64,000 bases of DNA from Nocardioides albus (lineage in GTDB: Bacteria > Actinomycetota > Actinomycetes > Propionibacteriales > Nocardioidaceae), in assembly GCF_014648255.1 (NCBI RefSeq), contig NZ_BMQT01000007.1, positions 151,706-215,705 of the forward strand, in the 5' to 3' direction. The notes beneath the pieces were generated by a model, which was not told the origin of the DNA, did not search any database, and saw only the letters and a list, made by a program, of their open reading frames with translations. Each line of letters opens with the position of its first letter. The first letter of the stretch is position 1. The position numbers and the translations under genes are program-made. Below are positions 22,947-31,954 of this stretch, one piece after another.

Positions 22947-24191
22947 TCAGATGAGGGGAGGGGCGGGGGTGACGATGCCGGCTTCGGCGTCGGCGGCCTC
23001 GATCTCCTCGCGGGAGATCCCGAGGAGATACATGATCGTGTCGAGGTAGGGGACGTTGATGGCTGTCCCGGCTGCCGAACGTACGGCGGGCTTGGCGTTG
23101 TAGGCGATGCCGAGGCCGGCGGCGGCGAGCATGTCGAGGTCGTTGGCACCGTCGCCGATGGCGACGGTCGCGGCCTCGGGGATGCCGATCTCGGCGGCGA
23201 ACTCGCGAAGCGCCCGAGCCTTGCCGGCCCGGTCGACGACCTCGCCGACGACCTCGCCGGTGAGCACGCCGTCGACGATCTCGAGCTCGTTGGCACGGGC
23301 GTAGTGGATGCCGAGGTCGGCGGCGAGCCGATCGGTGATCTGCGAGAACCCACCGGAGACGATGGCGAAGCGGTAGCCGAGACGGCGCAGGGTGCGGACC
23401 ATCGTCCGCGCGCCAGGATTGAGCTGCAGGCCGGCGTAGACCTCGTCCAGCGCCGTCGCCGGGACACCCTTGAGATACTTCACCCGCCCGCGCAGCGACT
23501 CCTCGAAGTCGAGCTCTCCGCGCATCGCCGCCTCGGTGACCGAAGCGACCTCCTTCTCGTAGCCAGCGTGGGCGGCGATCATCTCGATCACCTCGCCGTC
23601 GATCAGCGTCGAGTCGACGTCCATGACGATCAGGCGCATACCGCGCCGGACCAGGTTGGCCGGTTGCACCGCGATGTCGACGCCCTGGGCGGCGGCCTCG
23701 GCGGCGAGCGTCACCCGCAGCTCGTCGGGAGAGGCGCCGGAGACGTGCAGGTCGAAGGCGGTGACCGGGTAGCGGGCCAGCCGGATGATCCGGTCGATGT
23801 TGCCGCCGGCCGAGGCGATGGTGCGGGTCACGGAGGCCAGCGCGGCCGCCTTCAGCGGCAGACCGAGCACCGTGACCCGGGCGCGGTCGGCGGGCTCGCG
23901 CGGGGTGTCGCCGACGCCCTCCTCGATCTCGACCGTCATGTCGAGGGCGTGGGCGGTCTCCTCGATCGCGTGCTTGAGCGCGTCGGTGCTCGCCGCGTCG
24001 GCGGGTGCGGTCACCAGGAGCCCGAGCACGAGCCGCGCCCGCAGCACGATCTGCTCCAGGTCGACCACGTCGACCCCCGCCAGCGCGAGCGTCGCCAAGG
24101 TGGCCGAGGTCAGCCCGGGACGGTCATTTCCGGCGAGGGTGATCAGCAGGGTGTCGGGACGGCGCTCGAGCGCGTCGAATTCCTCGGTCAT
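22947..24191 (-). CDS. serB: Phosphoserine phosphatase SerB with two ACT domains
   Basis: 414 residues. Residues about 12-170 form tandem ACT domains ('TLLITLAGNDRPGLTSA', 'ARVTVLGLPLKAAALAS'), which in homologues sense serine. The HAD phosphatase domain follows, with nucleophile Asp191 and acid Asp193 in 'VMDVDSTLI', 'IVSGGFSQIT' and 'AIGDGANDLDML'. It makes L-serine from phosphoserine. A TATCGT -10 box 8 nt upstream suggests a leaderless start. Confidence 0.95.
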   Translation of the reverse strand: MTEEFDALERRPDTLLITLAGNDRPGLTSATLATLALAGVDVVDLEQIVLRARLVLGLLVTAPADAASTDALKHAIEETAHALDMTVEIEEGVGDTPREPADRARVTVLGLPLKAAALASVTRTIASAGGNIDRIIRLARYPVTAFDLHVSGASPDELRVTLAAEAAAQGVDIAVQPANLVRRGMRLIVMDVDSTLIDGEVIEMIAAHAGYEKEVASVTEAAMRGELDFEESLRGRVKYLKGVPATALDEVYAGLQLNPGARTMVRTLRRLGYRFAIVSGGFSQITDRLAADLGIHYARANELEIVDGVLTGEVVGEVVDRAGKARALREFAAEIGIPEAATVAIGDGANDLDMLAAAGLGIAYNAKPAVRSAAGTAINVPYLDTIMYLLGISREEIEAADAEAGIVTPAPPLI

Positions 24192-24199
24192 CTCTGCAA

Positions 24200-24205
24200 A
24201 CGATA
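24200..24205 (-). promoter_or_regulatory. -10 box TATCGT for serB (leaderless)
   Basis: TATCGT on the minus strand, 8 nt before the ATG at 24191. Confidence 0.5.
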
Positions 24206-24225
24206 GTGGAGCCGGCGCCCGCGTC

Positions 24226-24996
24226 TCAGTTCGGCGGCCACACCTCGGGCGATCCCGCTGCCGTGAGCGCCCTCCGCGCCGCGCGGTCGAGGCCGACCAG
24301 CGCCTGTCGCCGCCGCATCATCTCCGAGGCGGAGACGGCGCCACCCTCGTCCTCGAGCGCCACCGCGACGATCTCCCGAGCCTGTACGCCACGAGCGGCG
24401 AGCTCCACGCACCGCGCCGGAACCCCGGGAGCCCCGGCCAGCGCGGGCCGGTGGCGGAGGTTCATCAGCCGGTCGGCGACCTCGGGCCGCCACCGGGCGA
24501 CGTCGAGCTCGGCGAGCGCCGTCGCGGACTCGGTCAGCGCGAGCCGCAGGGCCCGGTCGGCCTCACCGACATCGGGGAGCTGACGTCGCTGGGCTGCGTA
24601 CGCCTGCCACTCGAGCACCGCCCCGACCCGGACCGGTACTAGGCCGATGCCAGCGTCGCACACGACCGCCTCGCCAGCCTCCAGGGCGGCGTCGTTGAAG
24701 GCCCGGGGACCACCGAGGCCGACCGGGTCGCCCTCGGCGGGGAAGGCCACCCCGACGGCGGTCGCCCCCTCCGTACGCAGCCGTCCCATCCCGCTCACCA
24801 GGGTGTCCGCGACCCCCTCGGCGCCACCGAGACCGAGCACGGCCAGCCCGCTGACGGTGTGGGTCGCGTCAGGCCCGATCACCGCATCGAGCACCAGGTC
24901 GGTGACCGCCTCGCCGCGCAGCCACGCCGTCACCCACCAGGCCAGGCGCAGGGTCTCGGGGGTGGTCTCCAGCGACTCGGAATCGTCGACACTCAC
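24226..24996 (-). CDS. Conserved actinobacterial hypothetical protein
   Basis: 256 residues with no motif I recognise. The first half is a mix of strands and Gly-rich loops ('GLAVLGLGGAEGVADTL', 'GVAFPAEGDPVGLGGP'), and the second half is helical and Arg/Ala-rich ('EMMRRRQALVGLDRAARRAL'). No signal peptide or membrane segment. It has its own leaderless-type promoter divergent from the ABC ATPase gene. The position between serB and an ABC ATPase is seen in other actinomycetes as far as I recall, but this does not give a function. Confidence 0.7.
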   Translation of the reverse strand: MSVDDSESLETTPETLRLAWWVTAWLRGEAVTDLVLDAVIGPDATHTVSGLAVLGLGGAEGVADTLVSGMGRLRTEGATAVGVAFPAEGDPVGLGGPRAFNDAALEAGEAVVCDAGIGLVPVRVGAVLEWQAYAAQRRQLPDVGEADRALRLALTESATALAELDVARWRPEVADRLMNLRHRPALAGAPGVPARCVELAARGVQAREIVAVALEDEGGAVSASEMMRRRQALVGLDRAARRALTAAGSPEVWPPN

Positions 24997-25004
24997 AGCC
25001 GCCT

Positions 25005-25010
25005 ACCCTA
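25005..25010 (-). promoter_or_regulatory. -10 box TAGGGT for the hypothetical gene (leaderless)
   Basis: TAGGGT on the minus strand, 8 nt before the GTG at 24996. Confidence 0.5.
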
Positions 25011-25036
25011 ACCCCGGACCAGGCAACCCCTGCCGA

Positions 25037-25042
25037 TAGATT
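25037..25042 (+). promoter_or_regulatory. -10 box TAGATT for the ABC ATPase gene (leaderless)
   Basis: TAGATT ends 7 nt before the ATG at 25050. Confidence 0.55.
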
Positions 25043-25049
25043 TGCCGAC

Positions 25050-25847
25050 ATGGCAGCTGTGCTGGAGTTCACCGACGTCACCGTACGCCGCGGGGGCAAC
25101 GCCCTTCTCGACTCTGTGAGCTGGGTGGTCGAGGAGGATGAACGGTGGGTGATCCTCGGCCACAACGGTGCCGGCAAGACCACGCTGCTCCAGGCCGCCG
25201 CGGCCCAGCTCCACCCGACGTCGGGTGTCGTGAAGATCCTCGGCGAGCAGATCGGCCGAATCGACGTCTTCGAGCTGCGCCCGCGCATCGGCCTGACCTC
25301 CGCCGCGCTCGCCGACCGGATCCCGCGCCACGAGCTCGTCCGCGATGTCGTGGTGAGTGCGTCCTACGGTGTGGTCGGGCGCTGGCGTGAGCACTACGAC
25401 GACCTCGACCACGACCGTGCCCAGGAGCTGCTGATCGAGGTCGGCATCAAGCACCTCGGCGAGCGGAAGTTCGGCACCCTCTCCGAGGGCGAGCGCAAGC
25501 GGGTCCAGCTGGCTCGCGCACTGATGGTCGACCCGGAGCTGCTGCTCCTCGATGAGCCGGCGGCCGGCCTCGACCTGGGCGGACGCGAGGACCTCGTCTC
25601 CACGCTGTCCACGCTCGCCTACGACCCTGACAGCCCCGCCACGGTTCTCGTCTCCCACCACGTCGAGGAGATCCCGCCCGGCTTCAGCCACGTCCTGATG
25701 ATGCGGGCCGGCCGGATCACCGCCCAGGGGCTCATCCAGGACACTCTGACTGCGGCCAACCTCTCCAAGACCTTCGGGATGCCGCTCGAGCTCGAGGCGA
25801 GCGAGGGCCGTTATTGGGCCAAGCGTCGCGCACGTCACACCCGGTAG
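25050..25847 (+). CDS. ABC transporter ATP-binding protein, no permease nearby
   Basis: 265 residues, a single ABC domain. Walker A 'GHNGAGKTTLL', signature 'LSEGERKRVQLARAL', Walker B 'LLLLDEPAAGLD' and H-loop 'VLVSHHVEEI'. The LSEGE signature and 'HVEEIPPGF' ending resemble ModF/iron-type stand-alone ATPases. No permease or binding-protein gene is adjacent. Function is open: either it serves a transporter encoded elsewhere or it acts alone. The C-terminus ends with a basic stretch ('YWAKRRARHTR'). Confidence 0.85.
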   Translation: MAAVLEFTDVTVRRGGNALLDSVSWVVEEDERWVILGHNGAGKTTLLQAAAAQLHPTSGVVKILGEQIGRIDVFELRPRIGLTSAALADRIPRHELVRDVVVSASYGVVGRWREHYDDLDHDRAQELLIEVGIKHLGERKFGTLSEGERKRVQLARALMVDPELLLLDEPAAGLDLGGREDLVSTLSTLAYDPDSPATVLVSHHVEEIPPGFSHVLMMRAGRITAQGLIQDTLTAANLSKTFGMPLELEASEGRYWAKRRARHTR

Positions 25848-25903
25848 CCCGAACGTTAAGAAGTCGGTACCCAAACCTCCCCGCAACGTGTGGCGCGTGT
25901 GGA

Positions 25904-25909
25904 TAGGGT
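25904..25909 (+). promoter_or_regulatory. -10 box TAGGGT for the nfeD-like gene (leaderless)
   Basis: TAGGGT ends 6 nt before the ATG at 25916. Confidence 0.55.
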
Positions 25910-25915
25910 GACGCC

Positions 25916-26377
25916 ATGGACTGGCAGGACTGGGATTGGGCGCTGTGGACGGGACTCGGTGCGCTGCTCGTCGTCGGCGAGCTCTTCAGCCTGGACCTGA
26001 TCCTGCTGATGCTCGCCACCGGCGCCTTCGCGGGCGCTCTCACCGGCGCCTTCACCGACAGCTTCGTGCTCCAGGCGATCGTCGCGCTGGCGGTCTCGGT
26101 CTCGATGCTCGCGGTCGTACGTCCCGGGCTGGCCAAACGGCTCCACAACGGCCCGGAGATCCGGATCGGCGCCCAGAAGATGATCGGCGTCCAGGCCGTA
26201 TCGACCGTCGAGATCAGCGCCCGCAAGCCCGGGCAGCTCAAGCTCGACGGTGAGATCTGGACCGCTCAGCCCTATGACGAGACGCTCGTGATCGCGGCCG
26301 GCACGCCGGTCGAGGTGCTCGAGATCAGAGGAGCGACGGCGTACGTCCATCCTCTTCCGGAGCTCGGGACTCCGTAG
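25916..26377 (+). CDS. NfeD-family membrane protein
   Basis: 153 residues. Three hydrophobic stretches (about 9-25, 28-48 and 51-70) are followed by a C-terminal OB-fold-like domain ('GVQAVSTVEISARKPGQL', 'GTPVEVLEIRGATAYVHP'), the typical plan of short NfeD proteins. NfeD proteins work together with SPFH/stomatin proteins, and the next gene is exactly such a protein, 48 bp downstream. The pair probably forms a membrane microdomain complex. Confidence 0.9.
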   Translation: MDWQDWDWALWTGLGALLVVGELFSLDLILLMLATGAFAGALTGAFTDSFVLQAIVALAVSVSMLAVVRPGLAKRLHNGPEIRIGAQKMIGVQAVSTVEISARKPGQLKLDGEIWTAQPYDETLVIAAGTPVEVLEIRGATAYVHPLPELGTP

Positions 26378-26425
26378 CTTTCCGGGCAACCTGACGCACA
26401 ACGAATAGACAAGGACTGATTGGCA

Positions 26426-27514
26426 ATGGGTGGCATCATCCTGGCCCTACTGGTCATCTTGGCGGTGCTGGTGATCACCACGCTGGCCAAGACGATCAAG
26501 ATCATCCCGCAGGCGCGGGTCGGCATCGTGGAGCGCTTCGGCAAGTTCCAGTCGAAGCGTGACCCCGGCCTGAACGCGGTGATCCCGTTCGTCGACAAGG
26601 TGCGCTACATGATCGACATGCGTGAGCAGGTCGTCGCGTTCGCGCCGCAGCCGGTGATCACCGAGGACAACCTGACCGTCTCGATCGATACGGTGATCTA
26701 CTTCCAGGTCAACGACCCGGTGGCGGCGACCTACGAGATCGCCAACTACATCCAGGCCGTCGAGCAGCTCACCATGACCACCCTGCGCAACATCGTCGGT
26801 GGCATGACCCTGGAGGAGACGCTGACCAGCCGCGAGCAGATCAACTCCGGTCTCTCGATCGTGCTCGACGAGGCCACCGGCCGCTGGGGCATCAAGGTCA
26901 AGCGCGTCGAGATCAAGTCGATCGACCCGCCCATGTCCATCAAGGACGCGATGGAGAAGCAGATGCGCGCCGACCGCGACAAGCGCGCGGCGATCCTCAC
27001 TGCCGAGGGTCAGCGCCAGTCCGCGATCCTCTCCGCGGAAGGAAACAAGCAGTCCGCCATCCTCAACGCCGAGGGTCAGCGCGAGTCGCAGATCCTGGCC
27101 GCGCAGGCCGACCGTGAGGCCGCGATCCTGCGCGCCCAGGGTGAGGGTCAGGCCATCCAGACCGTCTTCCAGGCGATCCACGACGGCCGCCCGGACCAGT
27201 CGCTGCTGGCCTACCAGTACCTCCAGATGATGCCGAAGATCGCCGAGGGCGACGCCAACAAGGTCTGGATCGTGCCGAGCGAGATCGGCAAGGCGCTCGA
27301 GGGCCTCGGGTCGACGATGAACAGCCTCCAGGGCATCCCGGACGAGGTCGAGGGCCCGGTCAAGCGCGTCGACATGGGGTCGGCCGAGCCGACGATCGAC
27401 CTCGAGCAGTCCTCTGCGGCCGCTGCCGTCCAGGAGGCGCTCGCCGAGGCCAAGCAGGCAGAGGCTCCCAACCGGCCGCAGGCTCCGCAGCCTCCGGCTG
27501 AGCCCACGGCCTAG
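26426..27514 (+). CDS. SPFH/Band 7 (stomatin, QmcA-like) protein
   Basis: 362 residues. One N-terminal membrane helix ('IILALLVILAVLVITTLAK') is followed by the SPFH domain: 'IIPQARVGIVERFGKF', 'VDMREQ' type region, 'YEIANYIQAVEQLTMTTLRN'. A helical region then carries near-repeats of about 11 residues ('AILTAEGQRQS', 'AILSAEGNKQS', 'AILNAEGQRES'), which form the coiled stalk that makes oligomeric rings. The C-terminus is Ala/Pro-rich. ATG 26426 has AAGGAC upstream; a TTG two codons earlier is possible. Confidence 0.93.
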   Translation: MGGIILALLVILAVLVITTLAKTIKIIPQARVGIVERFGKFQSKRDPGLNAVIPFVDKVRYMIDMREQVVAFAPQPVITEDNLTVSIDTVIYFQVNDPVAATYEIANYIQAVEQLTMTTLRNIVGGMTLEETLTSREQINSGLSIVLDEATGRWGIKVKRVEIKSIDPPMSIKDAMEKQMRADRDKRAAILTAEGQRQSAILSAEGNKQSAILNAEGQRESQILAAQADREAAILRAQGEGQAIQTVFQAIHDGRPDQSLLAYQYLQMMPKIAEGDANKVWIVPSEIGKALEGLGSTMNSLQGIPDEVEGPVKRVDMGSAEPTIDLEQSSAAAAVQEALAEAKQAEAPNRPQAPQPPAEPTA

Positions 27515-28276
27515 ATGGATCTTCTCCAAGCCGCCCTCATCCTGATCGCCGGGGTGGGGGCGGGCACCATCAATGCCGCCGTCGGGTCGGGCACGTTGAT
27601 CACGTTCCCGACCCTGCTGGCCTTCGGCGTACCCCCGGTGGTCGCCAACGTGTCCAACACGATCGGCCTGGTCCCGGGCTCGCTGGCCGGGGCCTGGGGC
27701 TACCGTCGCGAGCTCGCCGGCCAGCGCAGGAGGATCCTGCGGTTCGGGGTCGCGGCGCTCATCGGTGGCGCGGTCGGCGGGGTCCTGCTGCTCGTGCTGC
27801 CGCCGGGCGCCTTCGAGGCCATCGTCCCGGTCCTGATCGGGCTCGGGGTGGTCTTGGTGATCACCGGTCCGCGCATCTCCCGGTGGGTCGCCAAGCGTCA
27901 TGGCGACCTGCCCGACGATGGCAGCGAGCGCTGGTGGGTCTGGCCGGCGATCGCGATGCTCGGCGTCTACGGTGGCTACTTCGGTGCTGCCCAGGGCGTG
28001 CTGATGATCGCGATCATCGGCATCGGGGTCGCCGAGTCGCTTCAGCGTCTCAACGCGCTCAAGAACATCCTGGTCGCCATCACCAACGGCATCTCCGGGC
28101 TCATCTTCGCCCTCGTGGCCGACGTCGACTGGCAGATCGCCGCCCTGATCGCCGTCGGCGCGACGATCGGTGGCCTGCTGGGCGCGAAGATCGGCCGCCG
28201 GCTACCTCCCAACGTGCTCCGCGGTGTGATCGTCGTGGTCGGCATCACCGCACTGGTCATGTTTCTAATGGGCTGA
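27515..28276 (+). CDS. TSUP-family permease (TauE/SafE type)
   Basis: 253 residues, mostly hydrophobic with about eight membrane segments and the two-fold repeat of the TSUP family ('GTINAAVGSGTLITFPTLL' in repeat 1, 'GVYGGYFGAAQGVLMIAI' in repeat 2). These transporters move sulfite, sulfoacetate or other organic anions. The ATG directly follows the stop of the SPFH gene, so the two are cotranscribed; whether that reflects a functional link is unclear. Confidence 0.88.
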   Translation: MDLLQAALILIAGVGAGTINAAVGSGTLITFPTLLAFGVPPVVANVSNTIGLVPGSLAGAWGYRRELAGQRRRILRFGVAALIGGAVGGVLLLVLPPGAFEAIVPVLIGLGVVLVITGPRISRWVAKRHGDLPDDGSERWWVWPAIAMLGVYGGYFGAAQGVLMIAIIGIGVAESLQRLNALKNILVAITNGISGLIFALVADVDWQIAALIAVGATIGGLLGAKIGRRLPPNVLRGVIVVVGITALVMFLMG

Positions 28277-28319
28277 GCCTGGTGGGCTGATCCTGGGCTG
28301 AGTCTGCTGAGATGGAGCC

Positions 28320-28988
28320 ATGGAGCTCTACGAGGCGATGCGGACCACCCATGCCGTACGCGACTTCACCGACGACCAGCTGAGCGACGAGATCCTCGCC
28401 AGGATCCTCGACAACGCCCGGTTCGCGCCTTCCGGCGGCAACCGGCAGGGCGCCCACGTGGTGGTCGTACGCAGCCGGGAGACCCGCGAACGGATGGTCG
28501 AGCTGAGCGCGACCGGCGCCCGCAGATACCTCGCGCAGCAGAAGGCGGGGGAGATGCCGTGGAACACGGTGCACCCGAGCGCTGTCACCGACGATCAGAT
28601 CGCTGCGACCGGAGTCCCACGCGCGATGACCGAGCCGCTGCTCACCGCGGCGGTGGTGCTCGTCTTCCTCGTCGACCTCGGCGTGGTGGCCTCGATCGAC
28701 TCCGAGCTGGACCGGGTGGGCCTCGTCTCCGGTGCCTCGGTCTATCCGCTGGTGTGGAACACCCTCCTCGCCGCGCGCAACGAAGGGTTCGGTGGGGTCA
28801 TCACCACGATGGCGGTCGCGGAGGAGCCGGCGCTCCTGGAGCTTCTCGGCGCCCCCGAGGGCCACGCCGTCGCCGCCGTCGTCCCGCTCGGGAGGCCGGT
28901 CAAGCAGCTCACCCGGCTCAGGCGGCAGCCGGTCGAGGAGTTCGTCACCCTGGAGACATACGCCGGGACACCACTGACAGACGACTGA
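28320..28988 (+). CDS. Nitroreductase-family FMN protein
   Basis: 222 residues. N-terminal 'MRTTHAVRDFTDDQLSDEIL' and 'APSGGNRQGAHVVVV' are the FMN-binding parts of the family, and 'GFGGVITTMAV' is the second FMN-contact segment. It probably reduces nitro compounds, quinones or a similar electron acceptor with NAD(P)H. The region between about 75 and 110 includes an insertion. The stop codon lies inside the palindromic terminator. Confidence 0.88.
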   Translation: MELYEAMRTTHAVRDFTDDQLSDEILARILDNARFAPSGGNRQGAHVVVVRSRETRERMVELSATGARRYLAQQKAGEMPWNTVHPSAVTDDQIAATGVPRAMTEPLLTAAVVLVFLVDLGVVASIDSELDRVGLVSGASVYPLVWNTLLAARNEGFGGVITTMAVAEEPALLELLGAPEGHAVAAVVPLGRPVKQLTRLRRQPVEEFVTLETYAGTPLTDD

Positions 28989-29017
28989 TGGCGGGGTCTC
29001 GAGACCCCGCCATCAGT
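28984..29017. terminator. Bidirectional terminator, 17-bp perfect palindrome
   Basis: ACTGATGGCGGGGTCTC followed directly by its complement, then TTTC on the plus strand and AGT-rich sequence on the minus side. It includes the nitroreductase stop and is 16 bp from the BCCT stop. Both convergent genes can use it. Confidence 0.88.
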
Positions 29018-29032
29018 TTCAGACCTGGAAGA

Positions 29033-30829
29033 TCAGACCTTGTCGGTCGGAGTCTCGCCGGTCTCGGACACCGGGGTGGACCCGGAGCCGTTGCTGTGGT
29101 CGTCCTCGATGACCGCGAGCGCGAAGTCGTCGCCGTGCTCGGTGACACCGGTGATGACGGCCTGCTCGACCACGTCCGCGGCGTACTGTCCACGCACGAT
29201 CAGCGGGTCGGTCTGCAGATCCTTCTGCAGCGAGACCGCCAGTCCGACCATGATCACCGTGAACGGCAGCGCCGCCACGATCGTGATCGTCTGAAGACCG
29301 GAGAGCGCGTCCGCGCCACCGGCGATCAGACCCAGGATGGCCACGACACCGGTCGCAACACCCCAGAAGATGACGGTGGGCCTCGTGGGCTCCTCCGCGC
29401 CACGCTCGGAGAGCGTGCCCATCACGATCGAGGCCGCATCGGCACCGGAGACGAAGAAGATCGCCACCAGGACCATGACCAGGACGCTCATGACCGTCGC
29501 CATCGGGAACTGGTCGAGGGTGGTGAACAGCTGGGACTCGACCCCGCCGAGCCCGGCGATGTCGACGATGCCGTCACGCTGCAGGTCGATGGCGGTGCCA
29601 CCCATGATGCAGAACCAGATCACGCTGACGGCGCTGGGCACGAGAAGAACGCCGGCGACGAACTGCCGGATGGTGCGCCCACGCGAGATCCGCGCGATGA
29701 ACATGCCGACGAACGGCGTCCAGGAGATCCACCAGGCCCAGTAGAAGATGGTCCAGGAACCGAGCCATGCGGAGGTCTCCTCGCCGCCGACACCGGTGCG
29801 GGCAGACATCTGGGCGAGGTCGCCGACGTAGGTGCCGAGCGAGGTCGGGATCAGGTCGAGGATGAAGACCGTCGGGCCGACGACGAACAGGAACAGCGCC
29901 AGGAACAGCGCCAGCACCATGTTGATGTTGGAGAGCCACTGGATGCCCTTGGCCACACCCGAGACCGCGGAGATCACGAAGCAGACGGTCAGGACCGCGA
30001 TGATCCCGATGAGGACGTTGTTGCCGACCTCGCCGAGCCCGGCCACGATCTGCAGGCCGCTCTCGATCTGGATCGCGCCCGTGCCGAGCGAGGTGGCGGA
30101 GCCGAACAGGGTCGCGAAGATCGCGAAGATGTCGATCGCCTTGCCGGCCGGCCCTTCGACGGTCTTCTTGCCGAGCAGTGGCGCGAAGGCCGAGGAGATC
30201 AGGCTGACGCGACCCTTGCGGTAGGCGCCGTAGCCGATCGCCAGGCCGACGACCGCGTAGATCGCCCACGGGTGCAGCGTCCAGTGGAACATGGTGGTCG
30301 CCATGGCCGTCTGGATGGCCTCGGGGTTGCCTGCCTCGCCGGTGCCCGGAGGCGGGGTGACGAAGTGCGAGATCGGCTCGCTCACGCCGTAGAACATCAG
30401 ACCGATGCCCATGCCGGCGCTGAACATCATCGCGATCCACGAAGCCGTCTTGAACTCAGGCTTCTCGTCGTCACGGCCCAACGGGATGTTGCCGTACTTA
30501 CTCACGGCGAGCCAGATGATGTAGATGACGAAACCGCTGGCCGTCAGGACGAAGAACCAGCCCGCTTTGTCGAGCACCCAGCCAAGGGCGCTGTTGGCCA
30601 CGGAGCTCAAACCGTCGGTATTGATGAACCCCCAAGCCATGAAGGCGATGGCGATGGCGGCGGCTGTGCCGAAGACGACCCAGTCAATACCTTTGCGATG
30701 GTCCTGGTCGCTCGAGATCGGCAGGTCCAACGCTGGGTGTGGAACGACGTCGCCCGTGGGGGACTTGAGGAGGTCGGTGGGATGGTGGTCGGAATGTTTG
30801 GGACTGTCTGTCTTCTTGTCAGAAGTCAC
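29033..30829 (-). CDS. BCCT-family transporter (glycine betaine/choline type)
   Basis: 598 residues with about twelve membrane helices. The family signature is 'GMGIGLMFYGVSEPISH' and 'FHWTLHPWAIYAVVGLA'; the conserved 'WISWTPFVGMFIARISRGRT' region (helices 8-9) is present. BCCT carriers bring in trimethylammonium osmolytes with Na+ or H+. Extra N-terminal 60 residues and an acidic C-terminal tail may be regulatory. GTG 30829 is chosen because AAGGA lies 6 nt upstream; the frame is open to 30955 but lacks a ribosome site there. Confidence 0.93.
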   Translation of the reverse strand: MTSDKKTDSPKHSDHHPTDLLKSPTGDVVPHPALDLPISSDQDHRKGIDWVVFGTAAAIAIAFMAWGFINTDGLSSVANSALGWVLDKAGWFFVLTASGFVIYIIWLAVSKYGNIPLGRDDEKPEFKTASWIAMMFSAGMGIGLMFYGVSEPISHFVTPPPGTGEAGNPEAIQTAMATTMFHWTLHPWAIYAVVGLAIGYGAYRKGRVSLISSAFAPLLGKKTVEGPAGKAIDIFAIFATLFGSATSLGTGAIQIESGLQIVAGLGEVGNNVLIGIIAVLTVCFVISAVSGVAKGIQWLSNINMVLALFLALFLFVVGPTVFILDLIPTSLGTYVGDLAQMSARTGVGGEETSAWLGSWTIFYWAWWISWTPFVGMFIARISRGRTIRQFVAGVLLVPSAVSVIWFCIMGGTAIDLQRDGIVDIAGLGGVESQLFTTLDQFPMATVMSVLVMVLVAIFFVSGADAASIVMGTLSERGAEEPTRPTVIFWGVATGVVAILGLIAGGADALSGLQTITIVAALPFTVIMVGLAVSLQKDLQTDPLIVRGQYAADVVEQAVITGVTEHGDDFALAVIEDDHSNGSGSTPVSETGETPTDKV

Positions 30830-30932
30830 ACTGTGTCCTTCCGTTCGGGGGTCGGGACCACAGCACCCTAACGCGCACCGGCGTTGCCTTCCGTTCACCG
30901 GGGGTAAACGGTCAGGAGATTGACAACAGCTG

Positions 30933-30955
30933 ATGGCCCGACTGTGTCGGGCCAT
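30933..30955. terminator. Small hairpin after the alpha/beta hydrolase gene
   Basis: ATGGCCCGAC and its complement with a 3-nt loop. It is 34 bp past the hydrolase stop and has no T-tract, so it is a possible rather than certain terminator. Confidence 0.5.
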
Positions 30956-30988
30956 TTGAAGAGCTGTTCGGGAATTGAGTGAGGTCGT

Positions 30989-31942
30989 CTAGACGCCGTA
31001 CGCAGCCAGCCAGCGCTCGATCTCGGCGTAGGCCTGCTTGCGGACCTCCGGACGAGACAGGATCACGTCGTGCTTCGCCCCGGGGACGGCGACATAGGTG
31101 ACGTGGCTGCCGATGGCGGTCGACCAGCGCCTGATCTGGCGCACGTCGAGCACGATGTCGGTGGAGTGGACCAGATCGCCCATCGTCTTGGGCTTGCTGG
31201 AGCGGTCGGAGGAGAGCACCAGCACGGGCGCCTTCACGTCCAGGCCGCGGTGGAGCTTGGCGTGGCCGTCGCGGATCGCCTTGAGCCAGCCGAGCCGGAC
31301 CGGGTAGGAGCCGACCGGCTTGAGCCCGAGGTCGAACTCCCACTCGCCGTCGTGGTCGACATGGAGCGACATCGTGTAGAAACCGCTCACGTCGCGACCG
31401 AGCTCCCGCATCGGGACCCGGTGGCCGATCCGGCGAACCACCGGCGTAGCCAGCTCTCGCAGCAGGAACGAGCCCTGCAGGTCGAGCCAAGGGGAGTTGA
31501 GGACCATCCCGGCCAACGCGTCGGGCTGGCGGTCGTCAGCCCACAGCGAGACGGTCAGCCCGCCCGTGGAATGGGCGCTGAGCATGATGTGGGAGTGACC
31601 GTCGCGCTCGGCGATCCGCTCCCACGCGGCGTCGATCTCGTCGAAGTACTCCGAGAGATCGCCGATGTACGTCCCCGACTGGTGCTCACGGAGCGAGCGA
31701 CCGTACTTGCGCAGGTCGAGGGCGTAGAAGTCGTAGCCGCGCGCGGTCCACCACTCGGCGTACTCCTTCTGGAAGAAGTAGTCGGAGAACCCGTGGACGT
31801 AGAGGACGGCGCCCTTCGCGTCGTCGTCGCCGTCCGGATAGGCGGCGAGCTTGACCAGCGTGGCCACGACCGTGCCCTCGAAGTCGTCTGCGAGCTCGAT
31901 GGTCTCGACGGTGTAGGGCTCACCGAGTACGTCGATCGTCAT
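30989..31942 (-). CDS. Alpha/beta hydrolase (monoacylglycerol-lipase-like)
   Basis: 317 residues. 'AVLYVHGFSDYFFQKEYAEW' gives the oxyanion region, 'MLSAHSTGGLTVSLWAD' the nucleophile Ser in a GxSxG variant (AHSTG), 'VLVLSSDRS' the acid region and 'VPGAKHDVIL' the catalytic His. No signal peptide. It is the third gene of the minus-strand operon with two condensation-like acyltransferases (12 bp gap), so it may cut the ester or thioester these make or use. Lysophospholipase-type family; substrate unknown. Confidence 0.85.
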   Translation of the reverse strand: MTIDVLGEPYTVETIELADDFEGTVVATLVKLAAYPDGDDDAKGAVLYVHGFSDYFFQKEYAEWWTARGYDFYALDLRKYGRSLREHQSGTYIGDLSEYFDEIDAAWERIAERDGHSHIMLSAHSTGGLTVSLWADDRQPDALAGMVLNSPWLDLQGSFLLRELATPVVRRIGHRVPMRELGRDVSGFYTMSLHVDHDGEWEFDLGLKPVGSYPVRLGWLKAIRDGHAKLHRGLDVKAPVLVLSSDRSSKPKTMGDLVHSTDIVLDVRQIRRWSTAIGSHVTYVAVPGAKHDVILSRPEVRKQAYAEIERWLAAYGV

Positions 31943-31954
31943 GACCGCATCTTC

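Noticed and set aside
28559..30871. Long open frame on the plus strand over the nitroreductase end and the BCCT gene
   Set aside because: Translation is low-complexity Arg/Asp/Gly-rich and antisense to a clear 12-helix transporter; it is a shadow of that gene.
30830..30955. Longer N-terminus for the BCCT transporter
   Set aside because: The frame is open, but the extra residues are polar, and the GTG at 30829 has a well-placed AAGGA.
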